64,000 bases of DNA. Source: Tepidamorphus gemmatus. GTDB taxonomy: Bacteria; Pseudomonadota; Alphaproteobacteria; Rhizobiales; Tepidamorphaceae. The translations under genes were made by a program, and so were the position numbers. Shown piece by piece: positions 25,826 through 36,278 of this stretch (within the stretch, counting starts at the first letter, position 1; each line of letters starts with the position of its first letter). Location: assembly GCF_004346195.1 (NCBI RefSeq), contig NZ_SMAK01000002.1, forward strand, positions 434,001 to 498,000. The letters are read 5' to 3'. The notes under the pieces were generated by a model that did no database searches, had not been told where the DNA came from, and was given only the letters and a program-made list of their open reading frames with translations.

Positions 25826-26797
25826 TCAAGCGCCGAGACGTGCTTCGATTCGGGCCCTGTGGTTGCGGATGCTTTCAGTGATGCGGGCCGCCACCCCGAG
25901 CGCCTCCCGACCGACCCGCCCGTCCACCGTGGGTCGGCGGCCGTGGCGGATGCAGTCGACGAACTCGGCGATCTCGTTGGCGAGACCATCCTCGCGCGGG
26001 ATGTCCCACGATTCCGCGGCGATTGCATCTGCACCAACCGTCGCAGGGTCGCCGTTGCGGGTGAACCGCGTCAGCCTGTGGGTAACGAAGTCGCAGACCA
26101 TGTAGCTGTCGGGCTGGAACAGGCGGATCTGCCGTTCGGTCTTCGAGGCGATGCGGCTCGCGGTGATGTCGGCCACTGCACCATTGGCGAAGGTCAGCCG
26201 CGCATTGGCGATATCCTCGGTCGCGTTGAGGACGGGAGCGCCCAGCGCCTGCAGCGATTCGACCGGCGCCCCGACGAGACCGAGCACCAGGTCGATGTCG
26301 TGGATCATCAGATCGAGGACGACGTCGACATCCGTCGCTCGCGGCTTCCAAGGCGAAATCCGCCGGCTCTCGATGAACAGAGGATGCCTCACCTTGCCGG
26401 ACAGCGCCTTGAAGGCCGCCGAGAACCGCTCGATGTGGCCGACCTGCAGGACCACTCCGCGCTGCTCGGCCATCGCCACGAGACGGTCGGCGCTGGCGAC
26501 ATCGTCGGTGATGGGCTTCTCGATCAGGACGTGGATGCCCGCCTCGATGAAATCCCTGGCGACCTCGAAATGCTGGGAGGTCGGTACGGTGATCGACACG
26601 CCGTCGACCTTCCCGATCAATGCCCGGTGGTCGGTTTCCACCGCGCCGCCGAACTCGGCCGCGACCGCCTCGGCCCGCGCCCGGTCGACATCGCACACCG
26701 CGACGAGATCGCAGTCGGCGTTGGCCGCATGGTGCTTGGCGTGGAAGCGGCCGAAGTACCCGAGGCCGACCACTGCGGTGCGAGGACGAAGGTGCAT
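25826..26797 (-). CDS. Gfo/Idh/MocA dehydrogenase (candidate UDP-GlcNAc 3-dehydrogenase, GnnA-like)
   Basis: A 323-residue NAD-dependent dehydrogenase. The Rossmann start TAVVGLGYFGRFHAKHH, the VLIEKPITDD motif with its EKP catalytic lysine, and VGHIERFSAAFKAL are family features; MIHDIDLVLGLVG holds the usual histidine/aspartate. GAGGGCG precedes the ATG at 26797, and an upstream extension of the frame is rejected. It probably oxidises a sugar nucleotide at C3 and hands the ketone to the aminotransferase encoded 27 bases downstream. The GnnA assignment rests on the pairing and organism type, not on a search. Confidence 0.82.
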   Translation of the reverse strand: MHLRPRTAVVGLGYFGRFHAKHHAANADCDLVAVCDVDRARAEAVAAEFGGAVETDHRALIGKVDGVSITVPTSQHFEVARDFIEAGIHVLIEKPITDDVASADRLVAMAEQRGVVLQVGHIERFSAAFKALSGKVRHPLFIESRRISPWKPRATDVDVVLDLMIHDIDLVLGLVGAPVESLQALGAPVLNATEDIANARLTFANGAVADITASRIASKTERQIRLFQPDSYMVCDFVTHRLTRFTRNGDPATVGADAIAAESWDIPREDGLANEIAEFVDCIRHGRRPTVDGRVGREALGVAARITESIRNHRARIEARLGA

Positions 26798-26820
26798 GTC
26801 GCCCTCATGGCACTTCGGGC

Positions 26821-28224
26821 CTACAGAAGCAAGACTGTCGCAAGTCCCAGAAAAGCAAAGAATCCAACAACATCTGTAACAGTCGTGAGGAACACGCTGG
26901 ACGCGATCGCCGGGTCGGCGCCGATCCTGTCGAGGATGACCGGGATCGCGAACCCGAACAGTCCGGCGCAGAACAGGTTGAACACCATCGCCATGGCGAT
27001 CACCCCGCCAAGCTGCGGATCCGCGAACCATACCGCCGCAACGATGCCGATGAAGATGGCAAACACGATCCCGTTCAGGATTCCCACCAGCATCTCGCGC
27101 AGGAACACCCGGCGGCGGTTGTATCCGCCGAGATCGCCGGTCGCGAGCGCCCGTACCGTCACCGTCATCGCCTGGGTGCCGGCATTTCCGCCCATCGAGG
27201 CGACGACCGGCATCAGGACGGCGAGCGCGACCATCTTCTCGATCGAGGCGTCGAACAGGCCGATCACCGAGGCCGCCACCAGCGCCGTGCCGAGATTGAT
27301 CAGCAGCCAGGGAAACCGGCTGCGGGCTGTGTAGAGGACCGAATCCGAGATCTCCTCATCGCCGACCCCCGCCAGACCGCGGATGTCCTCCTCCGCTTCC
27401 TCCTGGATGACGTCGACGATGTCGTCGAAGGTCAGCACACCGACGAGCCGGTCGCTCTCGTCGACGACCGCCGCCGACACGAGGTTGTAGCGCTCGAACA
27501 GCTGCGCCGCCTCCTCCTGATCCATGTCGGCACGCACGGTATGGATCGTCGTGTCCATGATCCTCTCGATCGGCACCGGCCGCTTGGCGCGCAGCAGACG
27601 GCTCAGCGCGACGCGTCCGATCGGCTTGAATGCGGGATCGACGACGATGATCTCGTAGAATTCGTCGGGCAGGTCGTCGGCCTCGCGCATGTAGTCGATC
27701 GTCCGACCGACCGTCCAGAACGGCGGCACCGCGATCAGATCGGTCTGCATGCGCCGTCCGGCGCTGTCCTCCGGATAGTCGAGGCTGCGCTTCAGCAGCG
27801 CCCGCTCGAACGCCGGCATCTGCGCCAGGATCTCGGCCTGCTCCTCGTCGTCCAGATCCTCCAGAATGTAGACGGCGTCGTCGGAATCGAGCTCACGGAC
27901 GCCTTCGGCGACCGCGGCACTCGGGAGGCTTTCCAGAACCTGCTCGCGGATCGTGTCGTCGACCTCGGTGAGCACCGCAAAGTCGAAGTCGTGGCCCAGC
28001 AGCTCGATGAAGCGCGGCCGCTCCTCCTGCGACAGCATCTCGAGCAGGTCGGCGATATCGGCCTCGTGCCGGTCCGCGCACATTGCGCGCAGCGCATCGG
28101 AGTCTGCCGCCGCGATCGCCGCGCGCACCGCCTCGACAAAGGTCTCGGCGATTGCCCCCGTGTCATCGCGCAAGACCGCAGCGACGCCGGCACCCACCGG
28201 CGCCTGATGCTCCGGATGCTTCTG
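26821..28224 (-). CDS. mgtE: Magnesium transporter MgtE
   Basis: A 467-residue inner-membrane Mg2+ channel. In order: an acidic N-domain of helical repeats (about 25-135), two CBS domains (about 150-270), a connecting helix and five membrane helices from about 300. The pore signature MGGNAGTQAMTVTVRAL is present. I chose the GTG at 28224 because AGGGAG lies six bases before it, against an in-frame ATG 45 bases upstream with no such site. It stands 23 bases upstream of the Gfo/Idh gene on the same strand and may be cotranscribed with it; no functional link is evident. Confidence 0.93.
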   Translation of the reverse strand, partial: QKHPEHQAPVGAGVAAVLRDDTGAIAETFVEAVRAAIAAADSDALRAMCADRHEADIADLLEMLSQEERPRFIELLGHDFDFAVLTEVDDTIREQVLESLPSAAVAEGVRELDSDDAVYILEDLDDEEQAEILAQMPAFERALLKRSLDYPEDSAGRRMQTDLIAVPPFWTVGRTIDYMREADDLPDEFYEIIVVDPAFKPIGRVALSRLLRAKRPVPIERIMDTTIHTVRADMDQEEAAQLFERYNLVSAAVVDESDRLVGVLTFDDIVDVIQEEAEEDIRGLAGVGDEEISDSVLYTARSRFPWLLINLGTALVAASVIGLFDASIEKMVALAVLMPVVASMGGNAGTQAMTVTVRALATGDLGGYNRRRVFLREMLVGILNGIVFAIFIGIVAAVWFADPQLGGVIAMAMVFNLFCAGLFGFAIPVILDRIGADPAIASSVFLTTVTDVVGFFAFLGLATVLLL

Positions 28225-28321
28225 CACAATCGACTCCCTGATTTGACCGGCTCGACGAAGCCCGGTCATCCAGCTTGTAGCGCAATGCCGAAGGCCGGCA
28301 AAGCTACTCCGGATGCCGCAA

Positions 28322-29410
28322 TCAGCGGCCCAGCAGCGCGGCGACCTCCTCGCCGACGGCCAGCGACGCGGTCAGGCCCGGCGATTCGAAGCCGTAGAGG
28401 TTTATCAGGCGGTTGCCACACGGCCGGTCGATGCGGAAATCCGGTGCCGCGGCGCCGCCGAGCTTGACGCGAATGCCGGCATAGTCCGGATAGAGTGCAC
28501 CGTCCGGCAAGCCCGGCCAGTAGCTGCGGATCGCCGCATAGAAGGGCTCGGCGCGCGACGGATCGACCGTGTAGTCAAGACGGTCGACCCATTCCACGTC
28601 AGGGCCGAACCGCGCCCGGCCGGCCATGTCAAGCGTCAGGTGCACGCCGAGCCCGCCGGGTTCGGGCAGCGGATAGATCAGCCGCGAGAACGGACAGCGA
28701 CCGGCAAGCGCGAAATAGTTTCCCTTGGCATAGGCGACCGTCGGAATCGTAGCCCGCGGCACCCCTTCGATGGCGGCCGCCACCGCATGAGCGAACAACC
28801 CGGCGGCATTGATGACATGCGCCGCGTGAAGGGTGAACGGCTGATCGCCGCCGAACTCCAGCACGACCCCATCCCGTTCGATCCGCCCCTTGCACAAGGG
28901 CGTGCAGAAGGCGATGGCGGCACCGGCGGCCTCGGCATCACCCTGCAGCGACAGCATGAAGCCATGGCTGTCGACTATCCCGGTCGATGGCGACATCAGC
29001 GCCGCAGCAACATCCAGTGCCGGTTCCAGTTCGAGCGTACGATCACGGTCGAGCAGGACAAGATCGCGGACACCGTTTGCCTCGGCACCGGCGCGGATGC
29101 CGGCGAGCCTGACGGCCTGCTCCGCCGTCGAGGCGACGATCAGCTTGCCGCAGCGGCGGACAGCAACGCCGCGCTCCGCGCAATAGGTGTACAGCCTGTC
29201 ACGTCCGGCGACGCACAGCCGCGCCTTCAGGCTGCCGGCCGGATAGTAGATGCCGGCGTGGATGACCTCGCTGTTGCGGCTGGAGGTGCCGGATCCGATC
29301 TGCGCTTCCGCCTCCGCCACGATGACCTCGCGCCCGGCTTGCGCAAGCGCCCGGGCGACCGCCAGCCCGATAACCCCGGCGCCGACGACGACGCAGTCGA
29401 CCCGGTCCAC
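28322..29410 (-). CDS. FAD-dependent oxidoreductase, L-2-hydroxyglutarate oxidase-like
   Basis: A 362-residue DAO-family flavoprotein. The N-terminal dinucleotide site [18 protein letters not shown] is complete; [22 protein letters not shown] is characteristic of LhgO/L2HGDH proteins, which oxidise L-2-hydroxyglutarate to 2-oxoglutarate at the membrane. Also visible are [12 protein letters not shown] and the C-terminal [15 protein letters not shown]. The start is GTG at 29410 with only a weak ribosome site. It is preceded by a tRNA and its terminator on the same strand and followed, 97 bases on, by mgtE. The alternative would be another 2-hydroxyacid oxidase of the family. Confidence 0.85.
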   Translation of the reverse strand: MDRVDCVVVGAGVIGLAVARALAQAGREVIVAEAEAQIGSGTSSRNSEVIHAGIYYPAGSLKARLCVAGRDRLYTYCAERGVAVRRCGKLIVASTAEQAVRLAGIRAGAEANGVRDLVLLDRDRTLELEPALDVAAALMSPSTGIVDSHGFMLSLQGDAEAAGAAIAFCTPLCKGRIERDGVVLEFGGDQPFTLHAAHVINAAGLFAHAVAAAIEGVPRATIPTVAYAKGNYFALAGRCPFSRLIYPLPEPGGLGVHLTLDMAGRARFGPDVEWVDRLDYTVDPSRAEPFYAAIRSYWPGLPDGALYPDYAGIRVKLGGAAAPDFRIDRPCGNRLINLYGFESPGLTASLAVGEEVAALLGR

Positions 29411-29443
29411 TGCTCAGACCACCGCAACTGGATCTTCATGAAG

Positions 29444-29478
29444 AAAAAAAGCCCCGCCGGTCAGAAGACTGCCGGGGG
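29444..29478 (-). terminator. Intrinsic terminator after tRNA-Leu
   Basis: On the minus strand a GC-rich stem (CCC-CCGG against CCGG-C-GGG, one bulged C, loop around GTCTTCTGA) is followed by CTTTTTTTC. It sits directly downstream of the tRNA 3' end. Confidence 0.75.
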
Positions 29479-29485
29479 TTCTTGA

Positions 29486-29572
29486 TGGTGCGGTCGAGAA
29501 GACTCGAACTTCCACGGGGTCTCCCCCACAGCGACCTCAACGCTGCGCGTCTACCAATTCCGCCACGACCGC
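29486..29572 (-). tRNA. tRNA-Leu (anticodon GAG)
   Basis: The 87-base gene includes an encoded CCA. The acceptor stem GCGGTCG pairs perfectly with CGACCGC; the anticodon stem CAGCG/CGCTG encloses TTGAGGT, giving anticodon GAG, which reads CUC and CUU. The D-arm contains GGTAGAC, a long variable arm (about 15 bases, GGGG/CCCC stem) is present as in class II tRNAs, and the T-loop is TTCGAGT. It is followed by a strong terminator and preceded by no gene on the same strand for about 100 bases, so it should have its own promoter. Confidence 0.97.
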
Positions 29573-29673
29573 ACTGGTTGCCGCGACCGACCGGTCGCGG
29601 ACACGGCCGTCATGTAGCAAACGCGTTGCGCTGGAACAAGGGCTTCGCGTCGTCGCGCCTGCCGGGAAATGTG

Positions 29674-29922
29674 TCAGGTTCTGCGCCGATCGGAGGCGAG
29701 CGGCAACATCCGGGTGATGGAAACCGTGATCTTCTCGCCCTGCACCAGCACTTGCCCCTCGGCGATCGGCACGTTGTTGGCCAGCAGCACGACATCATCC
29801 GATTCGCGGCTGTCGAGCGCGATCACGGCGCCCCGGCCCATCCGAAGCAGCTGATGCACGGGCATGGTCGCGCAGCCGAGCTGGACTGCAAGAGCGACGG
29901 ACACGCTTTCGATCGTGGACAT
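29674..29922 (-). CDS. FliN/FliM C-terminal (SpoA) domain protein, stand-alone
   Basis: An 82-residue protein that is almost entirely one SpoA domain: SVSVALAVQLGCATMPVHQLLRM, then GAVIALDSRESDDVVLLANNVPIAEGQ and ITVSITRML, the pattern of FliN and YscQ C-termini. FliN is a flagellar switch subunit, but no flagellar gene is nearby; in several Hyphomicrobiales a similar orphan sits beside lipB. It is divergent from lipB, 67 bases apart. It could be a true switch subunit encoded away from the flagellar cluster or a diverged relative. Confidence 0.83.
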   Translation of the reverse strand: MSTIESVSVALAVQLGCATMPVHQLLRMGRGAVIALDSRESDDVVLLANNVPIAEGQVLVQGEKITVSITRMLPLASDRRRT

Positions 29923-29989
29923 TGTTCCGCTGACTGCCGCAAACCCCTATATCAACACAGTGCGATCCTGATGCGGACATGGTTAGCGT

Positions 29990-30688
29990 ATGGTTAATCC
30001 CCACACCGCCGAAGATACCGCACGCTGCCTGTCCGGCATCGAATGGCGCATCTCGGACCGTCCAGTCGGCTATCTCGATGCCGTTGCCGAGATGGAAGCA
30101 CGCGTGGCCGCGATCGCGGCTGGTACCGCGCCCGAGCTTGTCTGGCTTCTGGAGCATCCCCCGCTCTACACGGCCGGAACGAGTGCCGCGGATGACGAGC
30201 TGATCGACCCGCGGTTTCCGGTCTATCGGACTGGCCGGGGCGGCCGCTGGACGTACCATGGTCCGGGCCAGCGCATCGCCTATGTGATGCTCGACCTCAA
30301 CGCTCGCGGCCGCGACGTGCGCCGCTTCGTGGCGGATCTCGAAACATGGCTCATCCGCACGCTGGCCGCATTCTCCGTTCGCGGCGAGGTCCGCGAGGAC
30401 CGCGTCGGCGTCTGGGTCCGGCGGCCCGACAAGGGCCCGGGGATCGAGGACAAGATCGCGGCAATCGGCATCCGTGTCCGACGCTGGGTGAGCTTCCACG
30501 GCGTCGCCCTAAACGTTGAGCCCGACCTCGACCACTTCGGCGGCATCGTGCCCTGCGGCATCGCCCGGCATGGCGTCACCAGCCTCGCGGACCTCGGCCA
30601 TGTCGTCACGATGCCGGAAGTCGACATGGCGCTGAAGGACACGTTCGCCGAGCTGTTCGGCCCGCTCAGACCGTCGGCAGTACGGTAA
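29990..30688 (+). CDS. lipB: Octanoyl-[acyl-carrier-protein]:protein N-octanoyltransferase
   Basis: A 232-residue LipB, which moves octanoyl from ACP onto lipoyl domains. The active-site pair is intact: Cys189 in [15 protein letters not shown] and Lys155 in [19 protein letters not shown]. The substrate region [15 protein letters not shown] and [11 protein letters not shown] are family-typical. The ATG at 29990 lacks a clear ribosome site. Its last 23 bases overlap the end of the convergent acylphosphatase gene. No lipA is in the window. Confidence 0.95.
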   Translation: MVNPHTAEDTARCLSGIEWRISDRPVGYLDAVAEMEARVAAIAAGTAPELVWLLEHPPLYTAGTSAADDELIDPRFPVYRTGRGGRWTYHGPGQRIAYVMLDLNARGRDVRRFVADLETWLIRTLAAFSVRGEVREDRVGVWVRRPDKGPGIEDKIAAIGIRVRRWVSFHGVALNVEPDLDHFGGIVPCGIARHGVTSLADLGHVVTMPEVDMALKDTFAELFGPLRPSAVR

Positions 30689-30941
30689 AGCCGTCGGGGG
30701 CGGCCCCGCCCTCGGCCAGGATCGCGACGGAGCGCACGCGCGCGTCGCGCGGTCCGATGCGGCAGCGCGCCAGCATCTCGGCGACCCGCTCCGGATCGCC
30801 GGCGAACAGCGCCTCGACCGCGCCGTCGCGCCGGTTGCGCACCCATCCCGACACCCCCAGCATCTCGGCCTGCTCGCGGGTCCAGGCGCGGTAGTAGACC
30901 CCCTGGACAAGCCCCTCGATACGCACATGAACGGTGCGCAC
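30666..30941 (-). CDS. Acylphosphatase
   Basis: A 91-residue acylphosphatase, the normal length. The signature [20 protein letters not shown] has the phosphate loop and catalytic arginine (YYRAW), and [18 protein letters not shown] holds the catalytic asparagine (RN). It hydrolyses acyl phosphates in the cytosol. It overlaps the end of lipB by 23 bases on the opposite strand and is followed 11 bases later by the cyclopropane fatty acid synthase gene. Confidence 0.93.
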   Translation of the reverse strand: MRTVHVRIEGLVQGVYYRAWTREQAEMLGVSGWVRNRRDGAVEALFAGDPERVAEMLARCRIGPRDARVRSVAILAEGGAAPDGFTVLPTV

Positions 30942-30952
30942 GCTGCCTCCGC

Positions 30953-32203
30953 CTATCCCGACCTGCGCCGGCGCGCCGGCTTCGACGGTGCCAGCAGGCT
31001 GCGCTCGTCGTCGACGATGTAGTCTCGGATCACCGGCACCGCGTCCCGCTCACGGCTGAGCAGAAGCTGGAAGACCATGTTCGAGCCGTTCAGGAATCCC
31101 AGCTCCACCGCCGACAGGTAGAACTCCCACATGCGGCAGAAGCGCTCGTCGTAGATCGCCCGGGCAGCCTCGCGGTTGGCGGCGAAGCGCTGCCGCCAGT
31201 GCCGAATCGTCCAGTAGTAGTGCAGCCGCAGGATCTCCGCATCGCAGGCCCACAGGCCGACGCGCTCGAGCGAGGCGAACACCTCCGATAGGGCCGGCAC
31301 ATAGCCGCCGGGGAAGATGTACTTGCGGATGAACGGGCCGGTCGTTCCGGGCGGGCTCATCCGGCCGATCGCATGGATCATGGCGAATCCGTTCGGTTCC
31401 AGCAGGTCGTGCACCTTGCCGAAATACCCATCGAAGTGATTGACGCCGACATGCTCCATCATGCCGACGGAAACCACCCGGTCGAACCGCCCGGTCAGCT
31501 CCCGGTAATCACGCTCGAAGAAGGTGACCCGATCCGCCACGCCTGCCTGTTTCACCCGCCGGCGCGCCACGCGGATCTGTTCCGGCGAGACGTTGATGGC
31601 CGTCACCTCGGCACCGAGCCGTGCCAGCTGGATCGCCAGCGATCCCCAGCCAGAGCCGATCTCCGCAACTCGCATGCCCGGTTCGAGCCTGAGCTTGGCA
31701 GCAACATGCATCAACTTGGCCGCCTGCGCCTGCTCCAGCGTATCGGTCTGGGGATCGCGGAAATAGGCGCAGGAGTAGTTCAGCCCCTCATCGAGGAACA
31801 GCCGATAGAACTTCTCGGAAAGGTCGTAGTGATGGCGCGCATGCCTGGCCGCGACTCCGAGCGGGTTGGCCTGCTGCCAGCGCTTGAGCCCCCGCCAGAC
31901 GCGCCGCAGCAGCTTCTGCGAGCCGGCCGAGGCCAATCCTGACCGGTTGACCGAGAACAGCTCCACAAGGCCATGCACATCGGAGCCGTCCTCGAAGGTC
32001 AGCGTGCCGTCCATATAGGCCTCGGCCGCGACGAGTTCCGGATTGAGCGCGAGCTTCCAGTCGAGAGCCTTGTCGTGCAGGCGCACCGTGACGACCGGTC
32101 CGTCGACCCCGCTGCCGAATTCGCGCAGTTCGCCGTCCGCATCGTATAGCCGCAGGTGTCCGTTGCGGATGAACTTCCTCAGCAGACGGGGCAGAAACCG
32201 CAT
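30953..32203 (-). CDS. cfa: Cyclopropane-fatty-acyl-phospholipid synthase
   Basis: A 416-residue SAM-dependent enzyme that adds a methylene group to unsaturated acyl chains of membrane phospholipids. An N-terminal substrate region is followed by HYDLSEKFYRLFLDEGLNYSCAYF (bicarbonate/lipid-binding signature), the SAM motif VAEIGSGWGSLAIQLA, and GMMEHVGVNHFDGYF. I start at MRFLPRLLRKFI because GAGGAGAA lies just before it; a long upstream open frame is rejected. The C-terminus is arginine-rich. It may be cotranscribed with acylphosphatase, which starts 11 bases after its stop. Some homologues make other modified lipids. Confidence 0.9.
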   Translation of the reverse strand: MRFLPRLLRKFIRNGHLRLYDADGELREFGSGVDGPVVTVRLHDKALDWKLALNPELVAAEAYMDGTLTFEDGSDVHGLVELFSVNRSGLASAGSQKLLRRVWRGLKRWQQANPLGVAARHARHHYDLSEKFYRLFLDEGLNYSCAYFRDPQTDTLEQAQAAKLMHVAAKLRLEPGMRVAEIGSGWGSLAIQLARLGAEVTAINVSPEQIRVARRRVKQAGVADRVTFFERDYRELTGRFDRVVSVGMMEHVGVNHFDGYFGKVHDLLEPNGFAMIHAIGRMSPPGTTGPFIRKYIFPGGYVPALSEVFASLERVGLWACDAEILRLHYYWTIRHWRQRFAANREAARAIYDERFCRMWEFYLSAVELGFLNGSNMVFQLLLSRERDAVPVIRDYIVDDERSLLAPSKPARRRRSG

Positions 32204-32456
32204 CACGTTCTCCTCGCGCAAAGGAAGGTTAGCACCGGGATCGGTACCTCGCGAATCCCGAGGCCGTGCGAACGTGCGAGAGACTCCCCGAGCACTGGCG
32301 GCGGCGCACGGCATGATCACCGGATCAAGGGTCTCGGCACCGCTGCAGACCCGCCCGGGCTCGGCATTGCCCGCCCGCCGGCGGTTCACCCCAACGTCCC
32401 GTTGCCGCCCGCCCGCGACGGTTCGATGGGATCGACGTGAACGGCCGGCGCGATCC

Positions 32457-34466
<2,010 letters not shown>

Positions 34467-34573
34467 GTGGCCGGAACGCCCCCTGCTGGCGGTAACAGAC
34501 CTGTGTGCCAAGGTCTTTTAGTCGCGGCGAACAGGCCCGTAAATGGCCGAGCGGGCCCGGCCTGCCGGATGCG

Positions 34574-35857
34574 TCATGGCCAGGCCGGCATGAATGGCAG
34601 CATGGCCCGGTAGACAAGGGCCATCAGCACCACCGACGCCAGCATCGCCGCCACGTGGCGCCAGGCGAAGGCGGAACTGCCCGAGACGACCGACAGCACG
34701 GACTTGGAGACCGAGTTGGCGCACGCCACCACCAGGATGGCGAGCACGGCGATGGTGGGCGGCACCGTGCTTCCGGCGCCGCGCGCCATCGACAGCGTCA
34801 CCGCGTCGACATCGGCAAGGCCGGCCGCCGCCGCGAGCCACAAAGCGCTCTGCGGACCGAACCAGGCCTGCAGCGCGTTGGCGAGGAACATCACCAACGC
34901 CAACAGGCCACCGAAGCGCAGCACCGTCGCGAATTCGAAGGGATTTCCGAGCGCAATGGTCGTGGACTGCCCCTTGGCCGGGCTTCGTCCCGCACGCAGA
35001 TAGGCGAAGCCGAACAGGCCGGCGACGGCCGCCGCCGTCACGAATGCAGGCGCGAGAAAGGGCCAGAGCCGTTGCTCGATGAGCACCGCGACGACGAGGA
35101 TCCTCCCGAACATCACGGCACCGGACAGGCAGGCGCCGCTGGCCAGCAGCTTCGGATCGGCGGCCGGGTCGCGGCTGCGGCGGGCCATGTCGAGTGTCAC
35201 GGCCGTGGAGGACACCAGCCCTCCGACGAAGGCCGTCAGTACGAGACCGCGCCGTTCTCCGACGAGGCGGGTCGCCGCATAGCCGGCGAACGACACTGTC
35301 GCGATCATGACGGTGAGCAGCCAGATGGCGTGCGGATTGAATGCGCCGAACGGACCGAAGGCCCGGTCCGGCAAGAGCGGCAGCGCCACGAAGGTCATCG
35401 CCAGCAACACGATCGCCGACCGGATCTCCGGCCAGGAAAGCGCCGCCACCCAGCGATGCAGCATGGTCTTGAACGCGAGCAGCGCGGCCGTCACCACGGC
35501 CGCGGCCGCGGCCAGGGCGATGTGGCCGACCACCGCGTAGCCGCCCAGAACGAAAACCAGCATCGCCGCGACCACCGTCGTCACGCTGTAGTCGTTCTCC
35601 TTGCCGGCCTCACGCCATTTGAACAGCGTCACCGCGCCGGCGAAGCCCAGGAAGACGACGGCGAAGATCGCAACGCCGAGTTCGCGCGCAAGAAGCGCGG
35701 TCAGACCACCCAGCAATCCCGACAGGGCGAAGGTGCGAAGTCCCGCCGTTCGTCCGCCTTCGCCCTCACCGCGCTCGCGCCAGCCGCGTTCGATACCGAT
35801 CAGGAATCCGATGGCAAGGGCCAGCCCCAACCTCTCGAACAGCTCCACCGTGTCCAT
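34574..35857 (-). CDS. MgtC/SapB and DUF4010 membrane protein
   Basis: A 427-residue polytopic protein. The N-terminal 140 residues have MgtC-like features: LFERLGLALAIGFLIGIERGW, GLRTFALSGLLGGLTAL and a glycine-rich helix. The remainder, with around nine more hydrophobic segments, matches the DUF4010 arrangement (SSTAVTLDMARRSRDPA, then GLADVDAVTLSMARG). The function of the fused form is unknown. The ATG at 35857 has AGGAGCAGGA in front, which I prefer to an ATG 135 bases upstream. It is 107 bases downstream from pccA's start side and points the same way. Confidence 0.85.
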   Translation of the reverse strand: MDTVELFERLGLALAIGFLIGIERGWRERGEGEGGRTAGLRTFALSGLLGGLTALLARELGVAIFAVVFLGFAGAVTLFKWREAGKENDYSVTTVVAAMLVFVLGGYAVVGHIALAAAAAVVTAALLAFKTMLHRWVAALSWPEIRSAIVLLAMTFVALPLLPDRAFGPFGAFNPHAIWLLTVMIATVSFAGYAATRLVGERRGLVLTAFVGGLVSSTAVTLDMARRSRDPAADPKLLASGACLSGAVMFGRILVVAVLIEQRLWPFLAPAFVTAAAVAGLFGFAYLRAGRSPAKGQSTTIALGNPFEFATVLRFGGLLALVMFLANALQAWFGPQSALWLAAAAGLADVDAVTLSMARGAGSTVPPTIAVLAILVVACANSVSKSVLSVVSGSSAFAWRHVAAMLASVVLMALVYRAMLPFMPAWP

Positions 35858-36029
35858 CGTCCTGCTCCTGCTCCACCGGACGTTCGGGCGCGCCGCAATC
35901 GCTTGTCCGGCCGCCGTCCGCCTGTCGCCGTGACCGAGCGCACCATCGGTTTGTGGAAGACACCGCACTCCATCGGGTCTTTCAGCAGCCACAGGTTGCG
36001 ATTTCCGGGCTGAACCCTATTCTGACTCG

Positions 36030-36107
36030 AGCGATCAGTCTCGCAGACGCTGGTCGCAGACTGAAATTGCGTCAGTCCGCCCCGCCGGTCCATGGCCGGC
36101 GGGGTTT
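36030..36107 (+). ncRNA. Candidate small RNA with promoter and terminator-like hairpin
   Basis: The 421-base gap 35858-36278 lies between two divergent genes and holds no credible protein gene. On the plus strand TTGCGA (35996-36001) and TATTCT (36018-36023) are 16 bases apart. About 12 bases after the first predicted transcribed base comes CAGTCT (36036-36041) that can pair with AGACTG (36058-36063). A perfect 9-bp hairpin, CCCCGCCGG (36080-36088) with CCGGCGGGG (36096-36104) and a 7-base loop, ends in TTT. No plus-strand gene ends here, so the hairpin would finish a short transcript of about 78 bases. I recognise no known family. Confidence 0.35.
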
Positions 36108-36278
36108 GACGACCGGGACAGGACGATACCGGGGCGGCCGATTGCCGGACTGTTGCGATTCCCGATACAGCCCGTTGTCCGATCGCACGATTGAATCTGC
36201 GACGTCATCCCCGACATCTCCCGCATCGTCCACCCCCGAGTCCCCAGGCCAGTCTCCAGGCCCAAACCGAGGTTCGCC

